A stretch of DNA of 64,000 nucleotides from Ophiosphaerella korrae (Eukaryota > Ascomycota > Dothideomycetes > Pleosporales > Phaeosphaeriaceae), in contig JALNQF010000019.1 of NCBI GenBank assembly GCA_028456385.1, forward strand, positions 186,001-250,000, written 5' to 3'. The position numbers were made by a program, and so were the translations under genes. Shown here piece by piece: positions 11,640 through 23,296 of this stretch. Within the stretch, counting starts at the first letter, position 1; every line of letters begins with the position of its first letter. The notes below the pieces were generated by a model. That model made no database searches. It was not told where the DNA came from and worked only from the letters and a program-made list of their open reading frames with translations.

Positions 11640-12570
11640 ATACCTAGAAACCGATGTATACCGACCAAGCAATGATGGGGGTGATGCGAAATCAACATCT
11701 TCCAAATGCTCCCGGTTTGCAATCGAATTGTGAAGCCACTTTACTATTCCTAGAGTCACATGAAAAGTATTGGAACTGCTATCTTCCCATATTACCCCTT
11801 GGGCGACCTCACACAGTGGAAGCGTAATAACTTCCATGCTGGAGTGCCAGAGGAATACATCTGGCGATTGTTCACTCAAATGAGTCAAGAATTGCATGTC
11901 ATTCAGTCCCAAATTGAACGAGTTCGGGAAGGGAAATGTCATAATCCACCGAGACATCGAGCCAGCGAATATACTTGTGTATGACGATGGTACGGGAAAT
12001 CCGAACTTTAAGCTCCGTAATTTTGGCCTTACAGTTGTTCAGGAAAAATATTCAGTTAACTGTCCAAAATACATAGGCGCCTTTGCATATCAGCCACGAG
12101 AGAACCCGCTGATCAATACCCGAGCAGCAGATATCTAGGCGTTAGGCGCATGTATTCATTATACCGCTACAGGAATGGCACCAACCGAGGATCTACGGAA
12201 ATACTGGGCTGCAGATCTTTCCGTGAGAGGTGGCATACCTCCGTCTGAGGTTCGCTATTATGGCAGTGAGGGTAGTTACTATGAAGCCAATGTTCCACGT
12301 CTAGTAACCGCAATCAATTTGAGCGCTCGGAGGCAGCAGCAAATGGGTATTCCACCTCATACATCAGGCTCACGACAGTATTACAACATTCAGTACAGCG
12401 ATGAGCTGAATTTTTGGATGATGCAATGCTTGAAAACCTCTCCGCACTCACGGGTGCCTGTGTCAACATTGTGTGACGAAATGAGCACGGTAGGCAAGGC
12501 TATGATTCGAAAGCTCGCTGGACGCGCATCAATGGCAGGTCTGGATGTCGTATATGAACCTGATGCGTAG
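11640..12570 (+). pseudogene. Decayed protein kinase gene
   Basis: Kinase similarity is split over frames. From about 11760 one frame reads Y-Y-P-L-G-D-L-T-Q-W and EEYIWRLFTQMSQELH (hinge and helix E). By about 11896-11945 the reading moves to another frame with I-I-H-R-D-I-E-P-A-N-I-L (catalytic loop, normal Lys replaced by Glu) and F-K-L-R-N-F-G-L (DFG turned to NFG). The same frame then hits TAG at 12136-12138, exactly where D-I-W-x-L-G-x normally has Trp, and stays open with C-lobe-like sequence to 12570. A frameshift, a nonsense change and two lost catalytic residues make a functional kinase very unlikely. The 5' boundary is approximate. Confidence 0.8.
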
Positions 12571-12631
12571 CGGACGAAATATTACCGTACCTTGTGCGTG
12601 TTGCGAACGAAATTAAATACTGATACCTGCC

Positions 12632-13396
12632 TTAATTGACGCTCTTCTGAATTCTCACAATATCCAATTTTTCCCAGCCAGCTTTTTTCCCACTCGAGCC
12701 CACTGTTTCCGCTATCCAACCGGAACCCCATTCTCTTATCCGTTGCTTGATGACTTCTGGCTTGTTCTGTGCGCACAAAAGCAGATATGCGACGCCACTC
12801 CTTTCACGTAAAATCCCCGGTATTTGTTCGAGCATCTTATTCGTCACTACCATTCCTTCTTCCCCTCCAGCGTATGACAACTCCAGTAGGTACGAGTCTT
12901 GTTCGAATGATGTTGCTTTCTTGCCTTCTGGGATCGCATTGTAATCTTCGTGACGCATCAAATTTGGCATTTCTGCCGGGACATATGGAGGATTGAATAT
13001 CAAGACATCAATGCTATTTGGCAGTACCGCAGATGCCAGATCACCATTTACTACGTCGAGGAAGACAGTCCGCCTGTCACGCTGTTCCTCTATCGCCCTT
13101 TGGACAGTTTGCGCAGCAGCTTTACAAGCAAAGCTGTTGATATCGGTTCCAAGCGTTAGCACATCATTTCGACCGAGTATGCTATCAGCATTGGCAGCAA
13201 CAAAAGCCAGGACGACACCCGACCCTACCCCCACCTCGAGCACCAATGGCGGGGCTGAGACTGTCTTCTTGAAGCGATCGCGTAGGAAAGCAGTTTCCGA
13301 GGGCGACGAAAGCGTGTCGAGCAATAGATACGAATCCTCGGCTGGTTCGTAGACGCGGTCGAAGCAAACATGCGAGGTTGAAGGCGTCGGTAGCAT
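12632..13396 (-). CDS. MTQ2: eRF1 N5-glutamine methyltransferase catalytic subunit (HemK2/N6AMT1 family)
   Basis: SAM-dependent enzyme that methylates the Gln of the GGQ motif in release factor eRF1, working with Trm112 (family knowledge). Single exon, 254 residues. The N-terminal V-Y-E-P-A-E-D-S-Y-L-L-L-D segment is typical of the family. Motif I is VLEVGVGSGVV (about residues 52-62), followed by a GTDIN acidic motif II. The catalytic N-P-P-Y-V-P binds the target glutamine (about residues 136-141). The length is normal. Only 179 bp separate its start from the SDHAF3 start on the other strand, so the two share a compact divergent promoter. Confidence 0.95.
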   Translation of the reverse strand: MLPTPSTSHVCFDRVYEPAEDSYLLLDTLSSPSETAFLRDRFKKTVSAPPLVLEVGVGSGVVLAFVAANADSILGRNDVLTLGTDINSFACKAAAQTVQRAIEEQRDRRTVFLDVVNGDLASAVLPNSIDVLIFNPPYVPAEMPNLMRHEDYNAIPEGKKATSFEQDSYLLELSYAGGEEGMVVTNKMLEQIPGILRERSGVAYLLLCAQNKPEVIKQRIREWGSGWIAETVGSSGKKAGWEKLDIVRIQKSVN

Positions 13397-13575
13397 ATTG
13401 ACAGGAACTTTATTGTGGTTGCAAAGGAGCCAATGGGGTAAGAGGAGCTAGGGCTTTCCTAGCTAACACCACCGAGGTTAGGTCATCGAGTGCATAATCT
13501 AGTCTAGGCATTTCTGCCATTCGTCACATCTATCTTCTACAACAATCCTTCTTTCCACCTTGATCAACTGTGAAA

Positions 13576-14120
13576 ATGCGTTCATTTCCTCGTTTACTGG
13601 CTATGACCACGGATGCTGGTGCTTCGAAGGGATTCAGACAAGCTCCTGCAGCATTATTGCCCCCCATTCTACTCTACAGAACTATTCTACGCACTCATAG
13701 GAAGAGACTAGGCGTAGAAGAACGGTTGCTCGGTGACATGTATGTCAAAGCTGAGTTCCGGGCCCATAAATCTATCGATAACCCTGTTCAGATTGTAAAT
13801 CACTCCAGAACCCTACTATTGATAAACTTGTTAACATATCTAGATTGGCTTTCTCACAGAATGGCAACTATACGCCCAAACCCTCCAAGGCAATTCGTGG
13901 AAGGGCGAAAGGATGGACAAACAAAAGATCGATAAGATGAGTGGTATGTCTCGTATAAGTATTGCTTTACTTGGTTGTTGACAGTAAACTAGATCAGCAA
14001 ATCGGTCAGCTCTATGAACTTATGCAAGCGATTCAGAAACAAAACCAAGATGATGCTGATGCTGAGGAAGCTAGCATTATCAATGCTCTTGACAATCACA
14101 GGTCCGGTTTAGAGAAGTGA
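13576..14120 (+). CDS. SDH7: Succinate dehydrogenase assembly factor 3 (ACN9, LYR family)
   Basis: Mitochondrial LYR protein that helps mature the iron-sulfur subunit of complex II. Three exons: 13576-13794, 13844-13943 and 13993-14120, joined in frame to give 148 residues. The second acceptor must be at 13992, because using AG at 13984 brings in an immediate stop. LLPPILLYRTILRTHRKRL carries the L-Y-R tripeptide. It is followed by DMYVKAEFRAHKSIDNPVQ, then after the intron I-I-G-F-L-T-E-W-Q-L-Y, the family's diagnostic blocks. The N-terminus is basic and hydroxylated, suiting a mitochondrial presequence. Confidence 0.93.
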
Positions 14121-14476
14121 TTGCACGTCGATGAATTGCGTGTGCTTCGCCAACAACTTCCACAAACGACAAAGGCTTCACATTTGAGTGAGATGTTGTG
14201 AATCGCCAGCACATACGCTTCACAATATGCTGAGAAGTATACTGTATATACTCCAATGTATACTTGACACCTCGATATCGAATCCAGTACAGCACAGCCA
14301 TCAATCCTCCAAATCACCCATACTCGGCGTTGCCTCCAACCCCATGTGTTGACGGGACACATAGTAATCAATTTATCGACAAATTTGTTGCTCTTGTTTA
14401 TAACCTTGGCCGTTCGAAACGAACCATATCTCCTTGCATTTGAAATCATTCTCTTTTTCACCTCTCATTACCCGGC
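14121..14476. other. Intergenic region
   Basis: About 355 bp between SDHAF3 and the next same-strand gene. No supported feature. Confidence 0.4.
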
Positions 14477-15034
14477 ATGTGCGGCTGCACGCTCTACGAT
14501 TCTCCCACCTGTGGCCATTCTTGGATCTCAATGAGCCAACCTTGTGGATATCTTTTAGACCTCCTAAGCTGCCCCTATCGCCAAACTTATCAAACGTTGA
14601 TTGCACCACCTTACACATGCCCAACATGTCACGGTGGCTTTGCGGATCGAGAGACGATCGAGATGGTTCAAGGGCCTTGGGGATGCAATCAGATGATTCG
14701 GAGTCAAGTCGGTGGTAGCCATGCAATACCTGGACAATGGGGCCATGCGCCAATCATGCCTAGCGATTGGGCCAGCCCTGCTCTAACGTCTGGTGCTCTG
14801 GTGCCGGTGAATAGCTACGGCTACGACCATCGACTCACTGGGCCTTATGTAGTTCCACAGCTCCCTATGATGGGTGGGCCAGCTCTGGTGTGCGGTGAGT
14901 TTGGCGGCATGGATGATGGATTCATGTATGACCTTGGCTTCGATGGTAGGAGAAGACGCAGGAGACACAGGAGCTCTCATTACCGCGAGTACCGCTATTC
15001 GACCAAGCCCGATACAGCTTGTACGGTCATGTGA
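14477..15034 (+). CDS. Cys/Gly-rich protein of unknown function
   Basis: Intact 185-residue ORF with ATG that I do not recognise. The first 70 residues hold ten cysteines, including M-C-G-C, T-C-G-H, a Q-P-C-G step and C-P-T-C, a spacing that suggests zinc binding but does not fit a named finger. The centre is rich in Gly, Pro, Met and Tyr. Near residue 160 there is a run of about seven arginines followed by a His/Ser/Arg/Tyr patch. No signal peptide or TM segment is evident. It may be nuclear, judging by the basic run. Confidence 0.6.
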   Translation: MCGCTLYDSPTCGHSWISMSQPCGYLLDLLSCPYRQTYQTLIAPPYTCPTCHGGFADRETIEMVQGPWGCNQMIRSQVGGSHAIPGQWGHAPIMPSDWASPALTSGALVPVNSYGYDHRLTGPYVVPQLPMMGGPALVCGEFGGMDDGFMYDLGFDGRRRRRRHRSSHYREYRYSTKPDTACTVM

Positions 15035-15615
15035 GGCAGGGTCTTATATTTAGAGAAGGCTGGTTCTGCTTGAAGCGTGTAGTTGTTTCCATATTTGATG
15101 AGGCTCTCGCCACGACGTGTTGTTTGGGCACAAGCTAGTTCAGGACTGGAATGTGGATGTTGAGCCGAGGGAGCTTCGGGCCATGACTAGGCTGGAATTA
15201 AGAATCAAGCTATTTGTCACTATATCCTTGAATATACAGTTGCGGAGCAAGGTTAGTACTTTGGAGTAATCTACGTGTGAAGACGCGTGACCAGTGCCAG
15301 TCTCGCGGCATTCGCGCATCGGCCTAAAGCCGCCAGCCAGCCCCTCTACCGGCCGACACGTCAAACGAAGAAGAGCTTCCTTCAAGCAACTCCGCCCGCC
15401 TTCACTGGCGCCTGACGGGCTCCCAGCCACATACGCACTCTTCCCTGACACTTGGTCTATTGCGTCGCAACGTCGCACCACCGCAAAAACAACTGCCAGT
15501 CTAAAACATCCGCCTGTCGGGTTTGCTAGGCATCCATCGCGGGGTCGCTGATAGCACAAACATTACACTCGCAGCTTCGTAAGCTTCACAAGTCACAATA
15601 CCACCAACATCCACC
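15035..15615. other. Intergenic region upstream of PKR1
   Basis: About 580 bp with no supported gene. The minus-strand ORF at 15140-15559 shows no recognisable protein features. Confidence 0.45.
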
Positions 15616-16254
15616 ATGGCGTCATTTTTTGAGAAGCTGTTCGAGTCCATCTTCACGCCAGGCCCGACCCCTACGCTGCTTGTCGCGACCAATGCCTCGT
15701 TTGCGGCGCTGCAGGTGCTCCTGTTCGCCATGCTCCTGGCGACCTACAGCATACACTTTGTCATCCTATCTGGGCTCTGCGGCGGCCTATGGTGGGCGAT
15801 CAACTGGTTTGCAGCCGAGATCCGAGCTGCACAAGAGAAGGAAGAGGAGGCCAAGCGCATAAGAGAGGCTAGGCGCAGCAAGGACAAGAACGCGAAGGAC
15901 GCAGAAGCAGGAGACGACGGGGAGGCCATGGATACGGGCGACGATACCGAGGTCGACACAACAGAAGTGGAGGGGCAGAAACAGCGACCCAAGCAAGCAC
16001 GTGCGCCCAAGATGGAGACACAGAGCACCGTCTTCGTCGACAAGCCCACTGAGCGCGGCGGGAGGGAGGGAACACCTCAGGCGACCGCTCACCTTGGTGG
16101 CCCGGCCGCAGCGAGCACCACGGGAGCAGCGACGAAGCTTGCGCCGCTGGTCGACGATGCGGTGAAGAAGAGGAAGGGCTTGGGCGAGTCTACAGGGGAC
16201 CTGAGCACCGATTCAGAGTGGGAGAAGCTGTCACAGGACTCGGGCGACAGATAA
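15616..16254 (+). CDS. PKR1: V-ATPase assembly factor Pkr1
   Basis: ER membrane protein needed for assembly of the V-ATPase Vo sector in yeast. Single exon, 212 residues. The N-terminus F-F-E-K-L-F-E-S-I-F-T-P-G-P-T-P-T-L is the family signature. Two hydrophobic segments follow (about residues 22-42 and 46-64), with W-W-A-I-N-W-F at the end. A charged coiled-coil-like stretch and a long acidic, disordered tail extend well beyond the yeast protein (122 aa). Filamentous fungal members usually have such tails. Confidence 0.93.
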   Translation: MASFFEKLFESIFTPGPTPTLLVATNASFAALQVLLFAMLLATYSIHFVILSGLCGGLWWAINWFAAEIRAAQEKEEEAKRIREARRSKDKNAKDAEAGDDGEAMDTGDDTEVDTTEVEGQKQRPKQARAPKMETQSTVFVDKPTERGGREGTPQATAHLGGPAAASTTGAATKLAPLVDDAVKKRKGLGESTGDLSTDSEWEKLSQDSGDR

Positions 16255-16668
16255 TAGCCGCTGCTGCGGTACCTGGCCGATAGTACCTTTATAGATGCAC
16301 ACGTGAGCGGGCGATAGCCAGGAAAACCTATTTATTCATATAGCGATACATTCTCTGCCTAAGGCGTAGGCACATCTGCAAAGCTAAAGCCGTGATGCCG
16401 AATTGGAGGCATGGCGTGACTCTGGGCGCTTTATTTGGCCAGGCCATGTCGGTGCCCGATGACTATCCGTAGACGGGACGATACAGAGATGACCTCAGCT
16501 ATGATGCAGGCTCAGACTTTTTCTCCCAGGCAACCTCACAACTTCGCTCCACTGCAAATGAAGACGCGTCACCTCCACCCACATCGATAGAAGGGCTCCC
16601 CCCCCCCCCCGCGGCTTGTCGCAAACCTGATATATCCCACCAGCACCACCGCGGACGCATACCCCGCC
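16255..16668. other. Intergenic region with a C13 tract
   Basis: About 410 bp between PKR1 and the AMSH-type gene. A run of 13 C lies at 16598-16610, about 60 bp before the next ATG. No gene seen. Confidence 0.5.
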
Positions 16669-18384
16669 ATGGCTTCGATCAATGCGCCCATGAGCATTGT
16701 GGATGTTGTCGCACAGGCCGGCAACTACACATACAATGCGCACATTCCACTGGCAAACTGGCTGCGAACTGCCAGCACTATGCAAAAAGAGGTTTGCCGC
16801 ACATGCTCGTGCTGCCGTTGTTCCAGCTCACGCGGTTCTAGGCGCAGGTCTACGAGGCCGAAGGAAACGACGCGCAGACATATCTACTGCTGTACCGACA
16901 CGCCGACCTCGTGCTCCAGAAGTTGCAGACCCATCCAGACAAGCACCAGCCCCACAACAAGAAGGCGCTCCACGCCGCGACCACCACTGTGTACAGCGAC
17001 TTGAGAAAGCTGGAGGCCATTGCTCCGCGCATAAAGAAGAGATACGAAGAGTACCAGGAAAGGAAGAAGAGGCAGCAGGATGCGCTGAAGGTGCTGGAAG
17101 GAACACAGGACCAGAGGGCGGCGTATGACTCCAGGCCGACTCTAGACGCCGAGGAGAACCAGACTCTAGCTACTAGACTAGCTCAAAGAGAGGTAAGGAG
17201 GAGGGACACGGCGCGGAGAAGCGTCCGGCAACATGGCGTATCAGAAGAGGAGGAGCAACAACGACGAACAGGAGGCAGATGGGAGAGCTGGCAAGAGGAT
17301 CTTGCGCATGATCCTGACCGTGGAGACCTCATGAGCCAGCTCCAGGAGGTCGCACGCCTCCAGCAGAATGGCCACCGTCAACAGCCCTCCTTCTCTTCAC
17401 AGCCTTCTTCTCGATACACATACACCTACCACTATCCATCAGTGCCTCACAAATCGGCCCAGGGCGATCAATCTCTTACAGGCTCTCAATTCAGCGAGCC
17501 TTACACAGCACCAGCACGACCTCCCAAAGAACAAATCTACAGATCATCTGGCACACCCGCAATACCACCCCCTCTTCCCCCTAAACCTCCAACATCTGCT
17601 CGAGACACCGCCTTCGAGAACCCACGACCCCCACCAATACCAGGCAAATATACAGAACCACCCCCTTCCCTCCCTCCCATCCCCTCAAAAATCCCCTCGG
17701 ACTGCCCCCCAACCCCCTCCGCCGAACTCGACGCCTTCTCCTTTAAACCATCAGCCTACCTCGAAAACGGCGACCCCCTCCGCCCTGTCTTCCTCCCCTC
17801 CCAACTCCGCCACCAATTCCTCTCCGTCGCCTCCACCAATACGCGCCTCAACCTCGAAACCTGTGGCATGCTCTGCGGCATCCTTAAATCCAACGCTCTC
17901 TTCATCACCCGCCTCGTCGTCCCCGAGCAAACCAGCACAAGCGACACCTGTGAGACGCTCAACGAGGAGGAATTTTTCGACTACTGCGACAAGGAGGAGC
18001 TGCTGGTCATTGGCTGGATCCACACGCATCCCAGCCAGACGTGCTTCATGAGCAGTCGCGATTTGCACACACATGTTGGGTATCAGGTCATGATGCCGGA
18101 GAGTATCGCCATTGTTTGTGCCCCGAGTAAGGAGCCTAGGTATGTCTGCCCCCTCCCCCCCCTCCACGCTGCGATCGAACAGGGCTGACGTGTGTAGCTG
18201 GGGTTGTTTCCGCCTCACAGATCCGCCGGGCAAACAGGCCATCTTGGGCTGCTCGAAGCCCGGCATTTTCCATCCTCACGATGTGGACGATATTTATACC
18301 GAGGCACTGAAGCCAGGGCATGTCGTTGAGCTGGTGAATGCGCCGTTGGAAATTGTGGACATGCGGCCGAAGAAGAAGTTTTGA
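16669..18384 (+). CDS. sst2: AMSH/Sst2-type JAMM deubiquitinase
   Basis: Zinc metalloprotease that trims K63-linked ubiquitin on endosomal (ESCRT) cargo. Exons 16669-16791, 16848-18139 and 18198-18384 give 533 residues. The N-terminal helical region (about 1-150, USP8-dimer/MIT-like) is followed by a Pro/Ser-rich linker with repeated P-P-x-P-P-K-P type motifs, then the MPN+ domain. The zinc site is H-T-H-P-x(10)-D (first His codon at 18021) in the sequence GWIHTHPSQTCFMSSRDLHTH. The second H-T-H and the P-E-S-I-A-I-V block mark the AMSH subgroup rather than Rpn11 or Csn5. The final exon carries the C-terminal W-G-C-F-R-L-T-D-P-P-G block. Confidence 0.95.
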
Positions 18385-18669
18385 GGACGGTGTGTTCCTG
18401 ACTATTGTGCATAGCGAGGCGTTTGGAGGACTAGATTTGGGTTTTGTTTGAGTGGGATGTGCATGTGAGTTAGAAGGTGTAGCTTTGCGTTCAGTGCGAT
18501 AGGTTCGATATTATCTAAGGTAGTGTCAAGCATCGAAATCAGGATCTAGGCAAGGGTCTAGAGGGCAGATAGTAGCTCGTCTATCAAGCTGGATCAGGTG
18601 TCCGTTAGCCTCGTTTCCACACTGCATACCATGTCTCCACTCAATTACTGGCGACGCAAGGTCTGCCTC

Positions 18670-20548
<1,879 letters not shown>

Positions 20549-20973
20549 TTATGCCGCATCACGCTTTCCCTCCTTGACCTCCTTCTGCGTTGGTGTTAGT
20601 AGACCGCGTGTATCTCGATGTGGGATAGCGTGGAGGTACGCACCAGAGCGCGCATGGTGCCGTGGAGAGCATGCCTATGGTTCCTTCGGAACTTGGGGTC
20701 GGTGCCCTTGAGGGAAGGGTATCTGTGCGTCTTGGGCTTCTTGATACTGCATCGCCACCGCGTTAGCCATTGCCCCAGGTATCAATATTATGTGTACAAG
20801 CAAAGAGCCATATTGGCAAATTGCTAGTGCGCGTTCGGTATTTCAGGAGAGATGCGTACCCGTTCCTGTGGTTCTTCTTCGACTGATTATGCTGAGATGA
20901 GTTCTTAGATTCTGTGCAGGCGAATTAGTAGGGCTCAATGATGGGGCCGTGTTTTTGTAGACGTACTGGCCAT
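20549..20973 (-). CDS. RPL29: 60S ribosomal protein eL29
   Basis: Four very short exons: 20973-20967 (7 nt), 20911-20860 (52 nt), 20746-20644 (103 nt) and 20584-20549 (36 nt). All introns are GT-AG and the 198 nt encode 65 residues plus stop. The start M-A-K-S-K-N and then H-N-Q-S-K-K, H-R-N-G-I-K-K-P-K, R-Y-P-S-L-K-G and D-P-K-F-R-R-N-H form the unmistakable eL29 pattern. The protein is extremely basic. No single-frame ORF exposes this gene because no exon exceeds 103 nt. The first intron interrupts codon 3, a common position in ribosomal protein genes. Confidence 0.96.
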
Positions 20974-21333
20974 TGCGACGTATGTGTGTGTCGAATCGTC
21001 CGGGTTGGTGTTCGTGAAGTAACGGAGGCTCGATTTTGCAGATGTCAGGTGCGGTTCGCTTACGGGAATGGAATCGCGCTAGCCATTCCTGAACAGGTCC
21101 GTGCCTGATTCATCAAACTTCACAGCTGCTCCGGTGACTACAAACAAGTCGGGCAGTCTCTTAACAGGCAGTTTTCACTGCTCAATGAAAAGGCTATTTT
21201 CTAATCTCCTCTGCCCCCTCATGACCGAAAAAAAACTCAGAGTATGGTCTAATACGACCAAAGTATCCCATTTCCTGACGCCCCCTGTGGAAATCACAAT
21301 GCCGACTGACGCTTTTCACTAATTGCCTCTCTG
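20974..21333. other. Intergenic region upstream of eL29
   Basis: 360 bp that should contain the eL29 promoter and the 3' end of the next gene. No recognised motif. Confidence 0.4.
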
Positions 21334-22233
21334 CTACTCATAGTCCATGCCATCTTGACCAGCCTGTTGCTGCCGCATGTGCTCGCGAACATTCTGCTCT
21401 GTCGTAGAGGCTCGGCCAGCTCCATGGCCCGCCACAGCGCCTCGCGGGGCGGTGTCAACGACATTCTCGTCATATGTCATACCATTCATCATGCGCGGGT
21501 CCTGCTTCTGCTGTTCGATTGAAGATGTCGCCTGTATTGCTCCAGCGCTGGAAGGAACACTTACACCCGTCATTGGGCTTGGCGGTGCTTGCTCTCGTAG
21601 ATAGCCAGGCACTGCGCTCACCTTGCTAATGGCAGGGCTGCCGATCTGGCTGTGCTGTCGAGCTGGCGTCCTTGCACCCTCTCCAAAGCCTACTAGGGAA
21701 GCAGCCTCATCACTGAAACCTCCTATACTCGACGTCTCCACATCCTGGTCCTCACTCATGCGGTCATGCTCGAAGACATCGCTGCCACTTGCCCAGGTTG
21801 TGCGTCCTCCAACAGAACCGGTCGCGCTGGCACTACCGACGGTGCTGCGCTCGCGAAATATTTGTGGTTGGTTGTTCGAGTCGAAATAGCCTGGCGGTGG
21901 GTTGTTGGCGCTACCTGGGACGAGGCCTTGGGGGTTGCGACCAGAGACAGCAACTCGCTCCAGCCCCGCCAAACGCGAGATGCGATCCGCGCGCTCAGCT
22001 TCGGCAGGGTTGCGATGATGGGGGAAATGGCCACGGTGTCCGTCCTTGATGGCAACCGTGGAGAGTTCTGACATGGAAGTAGTAGTCGAATTGGGCGTTC
22101 CTCTGAGTATGCCTTTGTTAGTCCCTCATGAGTCTTGATACGTGGGGAACATGTGATCTTACGGGGCCTCGCCGGGCGTGCCTAAGTCCGAGGGCGGAGG
22201 AGGCAGGTTGATCAGCGTGGGCGCATTCGTCAT
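21334..22233 (-). CDS. Conserved disordered protein of unknown function
   Basis: Two exons, 22233-22163 and 22102-21334, are joined across a 60-bp intron and give 279 residues. The intron adds the N-terminus M-T-N-A-P-T-L-I-N-L-P-P-P-P before the MSELSTVAIKDGHRG stretch. Likely ordered or conserved segments are A-E-R-A-D-R-I-S-R-L-A-G-L-E-R-V, a Gly/Ser block with SVGGRTTWASGSD, and SLVGFGEGA. The C-terminus is Gln/Gly-rich. No TM, signal or named domain is visible. A short helical interaction motif in a disordered scaffold is the most that can be said. Confidence 0.75.
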
Positions 22234-23296
22234 TGTAATATCTTGGTATGCGTTTCGGTGTTTGTAAATCTCGATAGTTGTTGCAGTGGAAATGCAAAGG
22301 GAGGTTCACGGGGTGGGCAGCTGACGAATGACGTCGCGAGCTTGGCACGGCCTCAAACGCAGGGTCCTGACATCAACAACTCGTCTCGTCAACCCCACTT
22401 CTTGGCCCTCGGTGTATCCCAACGGCATGGCCTGCCTAAACGCTCTCGTTCCACCCAAATGATACTACACGGCTTTACCGGTGGTCAGGGCGGAACACAT
22501 TGTCGTGTTGTAGGGGTTGAACGTTTGATCACGGACTTGGTATCCTAATTCGAATTGCAGCTGTCGGAGCGTTTTTAAGCTTTGCTCGTCTTTCATATCC
22601 TGGTCTATAATTCAACTGATCAATTCTCAATGGAGGCACTTTGGCATGATATTTAGCATACCCCGGCCCTATTTTTATGTTCCATTGCATGTAACAACTT
22701 CCTTGCCTGTTGCTTCGCAGTGTAACACCATGGGTAAACGACCCTTTCTTTCATATTCAAGATTTATACTCAAGACTGTCACCTTTCTTCTCTTGCATTC
22801 AAAAACTGTTGACTTTTTTCATATTCCCCTTGCTTAGGTCGAGAAGCTGTAGTTCTATGCACATCTATTCCTGCTTGCATCTGTCCTGTACCATCCTCCA
22901 ATTCCAAATCCAATTTCGGAACCCATTCGGCAGTTCCGTGTACCTGCGGAACACAATGCCTGTCATATGAGACACTATCTAGTCTATCCCTCAATTATCT
23001 CCAATCGTGTTACTTTCATATAAAATGTACCTGCATGGTAAAGTTTAGTAGCGGGCAAAGCGCGGCGTAATCCCACTACCCCAGGATTGACCGCTCCACA
23101 AAACAGTTACCGTGCTGCCGTCGGGACCTAATGTCGGTTGGTCTGCATCTGATGATTGGCTGTAAGCACCAAGCATTGATGGAAGCCGTGTTCTTGCCGT
23201 GCGGGGCCAGGACTGTCCTTTCCCTTATCTAGTGCACCTGCCCATTTCTGAATGAATTCACCGTCTCGCAGAAAACACCTATGATTCGTAGTGACT
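22234..23296. other. Intergenic region
   Basis: About 1.06 kb between divergent genes. AT-rich from 22560 to 23000. No RNA gene or convincing ORF found. Confidence 0.45.

Noticed and set aside
17368..18051. 227-codon plus-strand ORF within the AMSH gene
   Set aside because: Alternate frame of the Pro-rich linker and MPN+ exon; composition is an artefact.
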